From assembly GCA_044227705.1 (NCBI GenBank), contig JBGAWE010000287.1, positions 1 to 5,692 on the forward strand: DNA of 5,692 bases, written 5' to 3'. Below the pieces are notes generated by a model. That model saw only the letters and a list, made by a program, of their open reading frames with translations, did not search any database and was not told the origin of the DNA. This stretch comes from JANOQP01 sp044227705 (lineage in GTDB: Bacteria; Bacteroidota; Bacteroidia; Chitinophagales; Saprospiraceae). The translations under genes and the position numbers were made by a program. The stretch's first letter is position 1, and each line of letters starts with the position of its first letter. Below are positions 1 through 5,692 of the stretch, piece after piece.

Positions 1-1205
1 GGTTGCCGTCGAACTGGAGCCGCCGGTCGGCGACCAGTCGAAGGTCAGGATACCCGTGCCGCCCGTCGCATTGACGACAGCCGAGCCGTTCGATTGGCCG
101 CACGAGGCTGGCTGGATAGTTGCAAAGTGTTGAAAATCAACCGGTTCGGAAATCGAGATGCTCACCACTGCCGAGCAGCTCGATGCATCGGTGACGGTCA
201 CGCCGTAAAGCCCGGCGGCGAGGCCAGAGGCAGAAGTGCCGCTGCCGAGCGGCGTGCTCCATGAAAATTGATAGGGCAAATTCCCGTTCGCCGCCGCGAC
301 CGTCGCCGCGCCGTTCGTCAGCCCGAAACAGAGATTGTTCGTCTGGTTTTGAATCGAAAGAGAAAGCCCCGTCGGGTTCGAAACGGTCACGACGGCCGTG
401 TCGATGCAGCCGTTTTGGTCGGTTACGGAGACGACGTAGATGCCCGCCGAAAGGCCAGTCGCCGTCGAATTCGCGCCGCCTGTCGGCGACCATTGATAGG
501 CATAAGGCCCCACACCACCGCTCTCAACGACGCTCGCCGAGCCGTTCGCCGCGCCGCAAGCCGCTGATTGTGAGGAAGTTGTGTGTGACAATGCCGTCGG
601 CTGGGTGATGTTGCCGGAGGCGGTGGAAGTGCAGCCGTTCGCGTCGGTCGTGGTGACTGAAATCTGGCCGGGAGGCAGATTCGTGGCCGTAGCGCCGGTC
701 TGCCCGTTCGACCATGAAAAAAGAATCGGGGCGGTCCCGCCGGCAGTCGCAGCGGCCGCGGAGCCGTCGTTTTGGTTGAAACATTTGATGTCCACCAAAC
801 CGGAAATCGAGGTCGTCGGCCCGGCGATGTTCCCCACAAAAACATGGGCTGAATCGACGCAGCCGTTCGCGTCGGTGGTGAAAACGACGTAGTTCCCGCT
901 CGGCAGGTTGGTGGCGGCGGAATTCGTCCCGCCCATCGGCGACCAGTTGTAGGAATACGGCTGCGCACCGCCGCCGTTGGAGACAGAGGCCGAGCCGTTC
1001 GAGTTGCCGCAAGTGGCGGAAGTGCTTGACGTTGAATGAGTTAGCGGCGGTGGCTGGATAATTGTCGCCGTCGCGCTGGCGGTGCATCCGTTCGCGTCGG
1101 TTGCCGTGACCGTGATGGAACCGGCGAGGAGGTTATTGGCCGCTTGGCCCATCGTGCCGCTCGACCATTTGTACGAAATCGGGTTTGTGCCGCCGTTCGC
1201 GGTGT
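1..1205 (-). pseudogene. Third frame segment of the SprB-repeat protein, open to the left edge
   Basis: From about 1203 down to base 1 the SprB repeats continue in a third frame with no stop codon. The segment starts at TANGGTNP and runs through six units, with Trp codons at 1167, 945, 714, 492, 261 and 36. Each unit shows the pattern NGSA..GG..P..Y.W, then a turn, then G.Y.V.VTD..GC. The last residues in the window are DWSPTGGSSSTAT, so the array continues beyond it. The first ATG in this frame (1152, in GTMGQAA) lies within a repeat and is not a real start. The uninterrupted 1.2 kb with conserved motifs shows that the array was under selection for this protein until recently, or still is if the breaks are sequence errors. 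Confidence 0.78.
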
Positions 1206-3094
1206 CGTCGCGCTGCCGGTCGAGCCGCCGAAACAGGCGACGTTTACCGTGTTTGAAATCAAAACCGTTGGCCCGGGGACGCTCAAAATCTGGACGTGCG
1301 CCGTGTCTGTGCAGCCCTTCGTGTCGGTGACGCTGACGACATACGCGCCCGGCGAGAGGCCGGTGGCCGTCATCGAATTGCCGCCGGTCGGCGACCACGA
1401 ATAGGTGTAGCCCGGCGTCCCGCCCGACTCCGTAACCGTCGCTGAACCCGTCGGATTTCCACAGGCGGCGGGCTGGATGGAGAGCGTGTGCGTCATCGCC
1501 GCCGGTTGAGTGATGCTCACGCTGGCGGTAGATGTGCAGCCCGAGTTGTCAGTCATGGTCACGGTATAAACACCTGACGTAAGGCCGGTTATGGCCGCCG
1601 TCGTTTTTCCATTCGACCACAAATAGGTGTAAGGCGTGGTGCCGCCGGTGATTACCGCTGGCGGTGGCGGCTGTTGTTGCCGTTGCACGACATTTGTGGA
1701 AGACGCGATGGCCGCCACCACGCCGGGCGAACTGTTGATGTTGAAAATAGCTTCGTCGGTGCAGCCGTGCGCGTCGGTGACGAGTAGCACGTAACTGCCC
1801 GGCGGTAAGCCAGCCGAGGTTGGTCACCCGCTGGCGACCAACTGTATTGAAAAGCGGGCGTTCCGCCGGTCACGACGATGGTCGCCGCGTTGTTAGACGA
1901 GCTACCAGAGGCCGAATACAAGCGACTGTGGTTGAGCGGCGGCGGCTCGTTGATGGTTACTGAAATGACCTTCGGGCAGGCGTTCGGCGCGGAAATCGTC
2001 ACGTCATAAGTTCCTGCTTCGAGGCCGGTGGCCGTCGGGCCGGACTGCGGCGGCGAAGTTCCCCAATCAATCGACAGGTTCGCCACACCAGTGGGCGATG
2101 GGGTGACGGTGGCCGTGCCGTCCATCCCTCCGTTGCAGTTGACGGGCGTGGAGGTGGCCGTGCCGCCGAGGACGGTGACGACCTGCGTGACCGGCACCGA
2201 GGCGCCGCCGCAAAGGCTCGATGCGTTGTGAGAGACGGTGAAATTGCCGGGTGCGGAGAATGCGTGCGTCGGGTTTTGGAGGGTCGATGTGTTGTTCGCG
2301 CCGGAGGCGGGGTCGCCGAAATTCCAGGTCCACGAGGTGATGCAAGGGCTGCTGTTGTCGGCGAAAGAGAAGGTGTTGCCGGTGCAATCGGCTGTGAAAT
2401 CGACCATCGGCGGCGGCGCGTTCTCGATGTGGACGAGGTCGAAGGCGAAGCCGTCGTAGGCGTTGCAGGTCGTCCCCGCGCCGAAGATGAAGCGCAGTTT
2501 GACACTCGCCTGCCCACCGCACCCCGTCAAGCAGTGCTGGGCGGTGAGCCAACCGCCGCTGCCGTTGCCGCCCTGACAGTTGCCCATCGTCGGCGCGATG
2601 GTGCCCGACCAGCCGGATTGTGGGTTGGCGAGGCCCGAAAGGTTGATAATGGGCGAATGGTTGAACCAGTTCTCGGTATAGCAACTGTTGTCGTTGAAGG
2701 TGCCGACGTTGAGCCACGCGCCGCCGTTGATTTGATACTGGAGACCGCCGCCGTCGTAGTTGAACTCCGTCTCCCAGACCACCTTGAACGACAGCAGCGG
2801 CCGGGGCAGGCTCGTGAAGTTGAAAACCGGGCTTTCCACGTAGGACTTCTCGCCGGGGGCGTAAAGGGAGTTCGTGAGTCCGCCCGTAATCCAGCAGTTC
2901 GAGCCGCTGCCCGCACCGTTGATGAGGGGCTTGGTGGGCGCGCCGAGTGCCCAGTCGTTGTTGGTGCCGCCGGAGACCCAGCCGCCCGCGCCGCCCTCGA
3001 AGTCCTCGGTGTAGGGGAAGGTGGAGATCTGGGCGGAGGCGGTGTCCGTCCCCAAAAAAAGGAGAGAAAGAAGGAGGAGCGGTAGTTGTCGCAT
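1..3094 (-). CDS. Giant exported PKD/SprB-repeat surface protein, 3' end off window, frame broken twice
   Basis: This is the N-terminal part of a large exported protein, probably a cell-surface adhesin or secreted type IX substrate; the C-terminus, where a sorting domain would sit, lies outside the window. The start at 3094 is chosen because it opens directly into a signal peptide (MRQ, then a Leu-rich core, then TASAQ, residues 1-22). An in-frame ATG at 3208 would add 38 unconvincing residues. Residues 23-228 look like a lectin/MAM-type beta-sandwich (EDFEGG near the start, DGFAFDLVHIE at the end) with six cysteines (67, 138, 173, 188, 192, 210). A PKD domain covers about 229-308 (WNFGD at 257-261, NPTHAFSAPGNFTVS). 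SprB-like repeats begin near residue 316 and continue to base 1. Coding lies in three successive frames: 3094 to about 1820, about 1820 to 1204, and about 1203 to 1. Domain calls are by eye; the exact function is unknown. There is no Shine-Dalgarno sequence. Confidence 0.85.
1200..1208 (-). other. Frame break 2 in the repeat protein
   Basis: The middle frame reads CFGGSTGSAT and then turns to TPRTAAQTRF, while the third frame continues correctly as TANGGTNPISYKWS. Alignment with the sister unit (GSAAAATAGG) leaves one codon lacking a single base, located at about 1203-1206. Trp-to-Trp spacing across the site (1397 to 1167) is 230 nt, where equivalent unit pairs give 231. That points to one missing nucleotide. 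The local sequence is a short GTC/GAC trinucleotide run, not a homopolymer. Confidence 0.75.
1204..1823 (-). pseudogene. Middle frame segment of the SprB-repeat protein
   Basis: This is the second reading-frame segment of the exported repeat protein, not an independent gene. A TGA at 1826-1824 closes this frame just upstream, so it can only be reached through the frame break below that point. Its first ATG (1790, reading MLLVTDAHGCTDEA) falls inside a SprB unit, so a gene caller would produce a false N-terminus there. It carries units with the conserved Trp codons at 1619 and 1397 (YLWSNGKT and YSWSPTGG) and strong TD..GCT and ITQP motifs. Homology to the array stops at GGSTGSAT near 1206. 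Beyond that this frame gives Arg-rich nonsense down to a stop at 1041. Confidence 0.75.
1804..1824 (-). other. Frame break 1 in the repeat protein
   Basis: The frame used from the start codon reads YSWSPAGDQ and then loses all similarity to the array (PRLAYRRAVTCYSS). The next frame picks up as TSAGLPPGSYVLLVTDAHGC, a normal continuation. The switch must lie below the TGA at 1826-1824, most likely at 1818-1822. Against a sister type-A unit (Trp 945 to Trp 714) the stretch from Trp 1840 is about 7 nt short around this point, so a small deletion fits better than an insertion. There is no long homopolymer here. Confidence 0.7.
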
Positions 3095-3144
3095 GGTTGT
3101 GCTTTGTTGAAAAAGGCTGCGATACGGGATTGGAAGGGCGGCGG

Positions 3145-3177
3145 CGAAGGTATGCAGCGCCAATCTTGCTCGGTCAA
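3145..3177 (-). promoter_or_regulatory. Weak candidate Bacteroidota-type promoter for the repeat protein
   Basis: On the minus strand TACCTTCG (3152-3145) differs by one base from the Bacteroidota -7 consensus TAnnTTTG. A TTG (3177-3175) lies 22 nt upstream, close to the expected -33 spacing of about 19-21. Transcription would start near 3139, giving a leader of about 45 nt before the ATG at 3094. One mismatch and slightly long spacing make this tentative, and chance matches of this quality are common. Confidence 0.2.
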
Positions 3178-3269
3178 TGGCGCAGCCGAGCCGGGCTGAC
3201 AGCGACAAAACTTAATGAACCGCTCGCGGCGCCTTCGGCGAAGGACACGACTTTCCAAAGAAACGCATC

Positions 3270-3296
3270 AAAAGGCCGCCCCTTGCGGTGCCTTTT
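3270..3296. repeat. Imperfect hairpin AAAAGGCCGC...GCGG-TG-CCTTTT
   Basis: AAAAGG (3270-3275) pairs with CCTTTT (3291-3296) and CCGC (3276-3279) pairs with GCGG (3285-3288), with a CCCTT loop and a 2-nt bulge. It lies about 100 nt upstream of the helicase start. An A-run on one side and a T-run on the other is the shape of a small bidirectional terminator, but the T-run is only four long and the neighbours are divergent, so the role is unclear. Confidence 0.35.
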
Positions 3297-3352
3297 GCCA
3301 AATCCCTGTCGCCGCCGACAATCCTCGCGGAGATTGGCCGCACCAGCAACAA

Positions 3353-3367
3353 AAAAGGCCGCGCCTT
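3353..3367. repeat. Second AAAAGGCCGC copy with short hairpin
   Basis: The ten bases AAAAGGCCGC at 3270-3279 recur exactly at 3353-3362, 83 nt downstream. Here too they form the left arm of a small inverted repeat, AAGGC (3355-3359), loop CGC, GCCTT (3363-3367). It ends 25 nt before the helicase ATG, so it would be in the mRNA leader or overlap the promoter. Function unknown. Confidence 0.35.
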
Positions 3368-3392
3368 CCCAACCTTTCGCCCAAAAAACGGG

Positions 3393-5345
3393 ATGACCGA
3401 GCTTGACCAGACCCTCGCCGCCCTCCGTCTCGAAAAGGAGGAGGACCTGCGCCAGTTCCGCGCCGTCGTCGAGAAGATGCCGCTGGCCGAGCGCGTCAAG
3501 CAGGGCTTTACCTGGCACCCGTTGACGGTGGCGCGAACGGGTTTTGCCATCGGCGACAAGGCGTTTGTGGTCGTCGAGCGGACGCGCGGCCTCGGACAAC
3601 CGCACCAAATCCGCGAGGGCGCGACCGTCCGCCTGTTCACCCTCGCCGAGCACGCCGAACGGGCGGAAAGGCAAGGCGTCGTCAACTTCGTCGAGCGCGA
3701 CCGGATGAAGATCATCCTCAACTCGAAGGACGCGCCCGACTGGCTCTCGCTGGGACACCTCGGCGTCGACCTCCTTTTCGACGACCGCTCCTACAATGAG
3801 ATGGAAAAGGCCATGCGCCGCGTCGTTGAGGCGCACAAGGAAAGGCTCGCTGAAATCCGGGACATTTTTTATTCAAAAAAGCCGCAACAGCCCGAGGAAT
3901 CTGCCCTGCCCGTCGAGGTCGAGGGGCTGAACCCGTCGCAAGAGGCGGCGGTCAACCACATCCTCGTGTCGCGAGACGTCGCCGTCGTCCACGGCCCGCC
4001 GGGGACGGGGAAGACGACGACGCTCGTGCAGGCCATCCGGCTCGTTTGCAAAAGGGAAAGCACCGTCCTCGTCACCGCCCCGAGCAACTCGGCCGTCGAT
4101 TTGTTGACCGAAAAACTGGCGGCAGAGGGTTTATTGGTCGTCCGAATCGGAAACATCAGCCGCGTCGACGACGCGATTCTGCGCCACACGCTCGACGCCA
4201 TCCTCGCCGACCACCCAGATTCGAAGCACATCAAAAAGGTGAAAATCGAGGCCGCACGGCTGCGAAAAGAGACGGAGAAGTTCAAAAGGAACTTCCACGA
4301 GGCCGACCGCCGCGAGCGGCACCATCTCCAAAAAGAGGCTCGCGAACTGGAAAACTGGGCAAGGCAGCTCGAAAACCGCCTCATCGAACAGGTTCTCGAC
4401 AGTGCTAACTGCATCTGCGCGACGCTCGTCGGCTCCGCCCACCCGGTTTTGGAGGGGCGGAAATTCCGAACCTGTTTCATTGACGAAGCCTCGCAGGCCC
4501 TCGAACCCGCTTCGTGGATTCCCATCACGCGCTCGAGCCGCGTCGTGCTGGCGGGCGACCCCTTCCAGCTTCCGCCGACGGTAAAAAGCCAGGCTGCGCA
4601 GCAAGCTGGCCTTTCCAAAACCTTGATGGAAAAAGCCATCGACCGCTTTCCGCACACGTCGCTGCTCAACGTCCAATACCGGATGAACCGAACCATCATG
4701 GGCTTCTCAAACGAGTGGTTCTACGGCGGGAAACTGCTGGCCGCGCCCTCCGTAGCCGACCGTTCGCTCGACGGCTGGCCGCCGCTCAGCTTCATCGACA
4801 CGGCCGGCTGCGGCTTCGATGAAAAGGCCGCGCCCGCCATCGGCAACCGGGCCGGGAGCCGCTTCAACGCGGAGGAATGGCTGCTCATCAGGGAACATTT
4901 GCTGAAGCTCTTCTCCTCCTTCGAGGAAAGCGAGGCCGTCAGTTTCGAGGCCGTCGGATTGGGCGGCGAACTCGAACCGGTGCCGCCCGAGCTGCCCTCC
5001 GTCGCCATCATCTCACCCTATCGAGAGCAGGTAGTTCACATCGAACAGGCAGTCAGGGAGGATGAAGCCCTGAATGCTAAACCATTGAAAATCAGCACGA
5101 TAGACGGCTTCCAAGGGCAGGAGCGCGACGTGGTCTACATCAGTCTCGTCCGCTCGAACACGAAAAAAGAAATCGGTTTTTTGAGCGACTACCGGCGGAT
5201 GAACGTCGCCATGACCCGCGCCCGGATGGCGCTCGTCGTCGTCGGCGATTCGGCCACAATCGGGTCGATCCGTTTTTACAAATCCTTCCTCGATTACTGC
5301 GAAAAAGAGGGCGTTTACCAGACCGCTTGGGAGTACGTCGGCTAA
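3393..5345 (+). CDS. SF1B Upf1/IGHMBP2-like DNA/RNA helicase, complete, 650 aa
   Basis: This is an ATP-driven cytoplasmic helicase of superfamily 1B, from the bacterial relatives of Upf1, Dna2 and IGHMBP2; the family unwinds nucleic acid 5' to 3', but its role in bacteria is poorly defined. The start at 3393 (MTELDQTLAALRLEKEEDL) opens straight into the family's N-terminal helix; an ATG at 3288 adds 35 Lys/Pro-rich residues with no family match. A 1B beta-barrel-like region covers about 35-110. Motifs in order: Q motif LNPSQEAAV (179-187), Walker A GPPGTGKTTT (201-210), Ia VTAPSNSAVD (227-236), Walker B FIDEASQ (362-368), III LAGDPFQLPPT (386-396), IIIa QYRMN (428-432), IV IISPYREQ (539-546), V STIDGFQGQERDVV (568-581), VI YRRMNVAMTRAR (600-611). 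A charged, probably coiled-coil stretch at 279-335 is the stalk insertion between Ia and II. All catalytic residues are present and the length is usual for the family. It stands alone on its strand. Confidence 0.95.
   Translation: MTELDQTLAALRLEKEEDLRQFRAVVEKMPLAERVKQGFTWHPLTVARTGFAIGDKAFVVVERTRGLGQPHQIREGATVRLFTLAEHAERAERQGVVNFVERDRMKIILNSKDAPDWLSLGHLGVDLLFDDRSYNEMEKAMRRVVEAHKERLAEIRDIFYSKKPQQPEESALPVEVEGLNPSQEAAVNHILVSRDVAVVHGPPGTGKTTTLVQAIRLVCKRESTVLVTAPSNSAVDLLTEKLAAEGLLVVRIGNISRVDDAILRHTLDAILADHPDSKHIKKVKIEAARLRKETEKFKRNFHEADRRERHHLQKEARELENWARQLENRLIEQVLDSANCICATLVGSAHPVLEGRKFRTCFIDEASQALEPASWIPITRSSRVVLAGDPFQLPPTVKSQAAQQAGLSKTLMEKAIDRFPHTSLLNVQYRMNRTIMGFSNEWFYGGKLLAAPSVADRSLDGWPPLSFIDTAGCGFDEKAAPAIGNRAGSRFNAEEWLLIREHLLKLFSSFEESEAVSFEAVGLGGELEPVPPELPSVAIISPYREQVVHIEQAVREDEALNAKPLKISTIDGFQGQERDVVYISLVRSNTKKEIGFLSDYRRMNVAMTRARMALVVVGDSATIGSIRFYKSFLDYCEKEGVYQTAWEYVG
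5342..5345. other. Interleaved convergent stop codons in CTAA
   Basis: The plus-strand helicase ends with TAA at 5343-5345 and minus-strand pdxJ ends with TAG at 5344-5342, so CTAA serves both genes and they overlap by 4 nt. There is no room for a dedicated terminator between them. Each transcript must terminate within, or run antisense into, the other gene. Confidence 0.95.
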
Positions 5346-5692
5346 CGAAGCTGCCGACGATAAAGCTGAATCGTGTTGTGCAGCCCGAAATACAGCGAGT
5401 CGCAGATGAGCGCATGGCCAATGCTGACCTCCAGCAGGTTCGGCACGCTTTCTTTGAAAAAGCGGAGGTTGTCGAGATTGAGGTCGTGGCCCGCGTTGAT
5501 GCCGAGGCCGCAGGCGGTGGCGACGCGGGCGGCTTTTGTGAATGGTGCGACTGCCCGTTTCGGGTCTTTTTCAAAATCGTGCGCATAGCCGCCGGTGTAG
5601 AACTCGACCCTGTCCGCACCGCAGGCAGCCGCGCCCTCGACGAGCCGGGCATCCGTGTCGCAGAAAATCGAGACACGGATGCCGTTCATTTT
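5342..5692 (-). CDS. pdxJ: Pyridoxine 5'-phosphate synthase PdxJ, C-terminal half
   Basis: PdxJ condenses 1-deoxy-D-xylulose 5-phosphate with 3-amino-2-oxopropyl phosphate to form pyridoxine 5'-phosphate, the last ring-closing step of the DXP-dependent vitamin B6 pathway; it is a cytoplasmic TIM barrel. The visible 116 residues match the second half of the usual 235-245. They start at NGIRVSIFCDTD, which corresponds to about residue 128 of the E. coli enzyme. The ATG at 5689 is therefore internal, and the codon before it (Lys, to base 5692) is also open. Catalytic and phosphate-binding landmarks are intact: Glu in RVEFYTGGYAH (visible residue 30), His in INAGHDL (69), and Gly-His in IGHALI (92-93). 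Sequence details such as NAGHDLNLDNL and FGLHNTIQLY are of the Bacteroidota type. The gene converges on the helicase, and its TAG stop (5344-5342) is interleaved with the helicase TAA. Confidence 0.95.
   Translation of the reverse strand, partial: KMNGIRVSIFCDTDARLVEGAAACGADRVEFYTGGYAHDFEKDPKRAVAPFTKAARVATACGLGINAGHDLNLDNLRFFKESVPNLLEVSIGHALICDSLYFGLHNTIQLYRRQLR

Larger units (their letters stand above)
1..2140 (-). repeat. SprB-like protein repeat array, alternating two unit types
   Basis: At least ten degenerate units can be aligned on a conserved Trp, with codons starting at 2065, 1840, 1619, 1397, 1167, 945, 714, 492, 261 and 36. The spacings are 225, 221, 222, 230, 222, 231, 222, 231 and 225 nt. 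Two unit types alternate. Type A has WSPxGG and is preceded by a SCG..NGSA-like stretch. Type B has WSNG or a variant, preceded by V.CF...GSA and followed by ITQP..L.H. Both share a TD..GC turn near the end. SprB repeats are known from the Flavobacterium gliding adhesin SprB and from many Bacteroidota surface proteins. The units have diverged in DNA sequence, so this is an old protein repeat rather than a recent tandem duplication, although short DNA stretches are identical between units. Confidence 0.8.
3095..3392. promoter_or_regulatory. Divergent intergenic region between repeat protein and helicase
   Basis: This 298-nt stretch separates two divergently oriented starts and must hold both promoters. 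Neither start has a Shine-Dalgarno sequence: AACAAAGCACAACC precedes the minus-strand ATG and CCCAAAAAACGGG precedes the plus-strand ATG. The stretch contains three short inverted repeats (3230-3244, 3270-3296 and 3355-3367). In-frame ATGs at 3208 (minus) and 3288 (plus) extend both genes into it, but the added residues resemble no family N-terminus. I see no convincing promoter for the helicase and no gene in this stretch. Confidence 0.5.

Noticed and set aside
423..1087. Two overlapping minus-strand open frames (423-968 and 524-1087) with ATG starts
   Set aside because: Both are Arg/Pro/His-rich out-of-phase readings of the SprB array. The true frame here has codons reading TD.NGC, WSPTGG and ITQP and is open through base 1.
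1200..1824. Programmed ribosomal frameshifting as explanation for the frame breaks
   Set aside because: No slippery heptamer or obvious downstream stem is visible at either site, and two such events within one repeat array would be without clear precedent. Deletion or sequence error is simpler.
1..2140. CRISPR array or recent tandem DNA repeat
   Set aside because: The roughly 225-nt periodicity is too long for CRISPR, the units are coding, and similarity is mostly at protein level.
2228..3085. A 285-codon open frame on the plus strand opposite the repeat protein's N-terminus
   Set aside because: It is Arg/Gly/Val/Glu-rich with no recognisable motif and lies exactly antisense to the signal peptide, beta-sandwich and PKD coding. 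Long antisense frames are expected in GC-rich DNA.
3095..3392. Mobile-element end or attachment site in the spacer
   Set aside because: The inverted repeats are 4-10 bases, no transposase or integrase is present, and I see no target-site duplication.
3174..3836. Minus-strand open frame of 220 codons overlapping the helicase start
   Set aside because: It mirrors the helicase codons on the opposite strand; the helicase has full family motifs while this frame has none.
3869..4699. Minus-strand open frame of 276 codons inside the helicase
   Set aside because: Ser/Arg-rich shadow of the helicase core, antisense to Walker A through motif IIIa.
5342..5689. Reading the right-hand gene as a complete 115-residue protein starting at the ATG at 5689
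   Set aside because: The sequence matches only the second half of PdxJ, and the codon upstream is open to the window edge, so the gene is truncated by the window, not short.

Overview
The window comes from a high-GC member of the Bacteroidota, plausibly one of the Saprospiria-like lineages (inference). Three signs agree. The longest gene is an exported protein with a PKD domain and many SprB-type repeats, typical of gliding/type IX secretion bacteria. The partial PdxJ has the Bacteroidota-style NAGHDL..DNL and IGHALI..LY.GL signatures. Neither visible start has a Shine-Dalgarno sequence, which is usual in this phylum.

Layout: (1) 1-3094, minus strand, is the 5' part of a giant exported repeat protein: signal peptide, lectin/MAM-like beta-sandwich, PKD domain, then at least ten SprB-like units alternating in length (222 and 231 nt between conserved Trp codons). 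It runs off the left edge. The reading frame is broken twice, near 1820 and near 1204, and the frames look scrambled at 1656-1691, so the gene is either decayed or carries sequencing/assembly indels. (2) 3095-3392 is a divergent intergenic region with two small hairpins that share a 10-nt repeat. (3) 3393-5345, plus strand, is an intact SF1B Upf1/IGHMBP2-like helicase with all its motifs. (4) 5342-5692, minus strand, is the C-terminal half of pdxJ, cut by the right edge. Its stop codon is interleaved with the helicase stop in the tetranucleotide CTAA.

Functionally these are three unrelated single genes: a cell-surface or secreted protein, a cytoplasmic nucleic-acid helicase, and a vitamin B6 biosynthesis enzyme. 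They are divergent and then convergent, so no operon is visible. I see no RNA gene, CRISPR array, insertion sequence or phage gene, and nothing that amounts to a new multi-gene system. The points most worth a second look are the frame breaks inside the repeat array and the regular two-unit architecture of that array.
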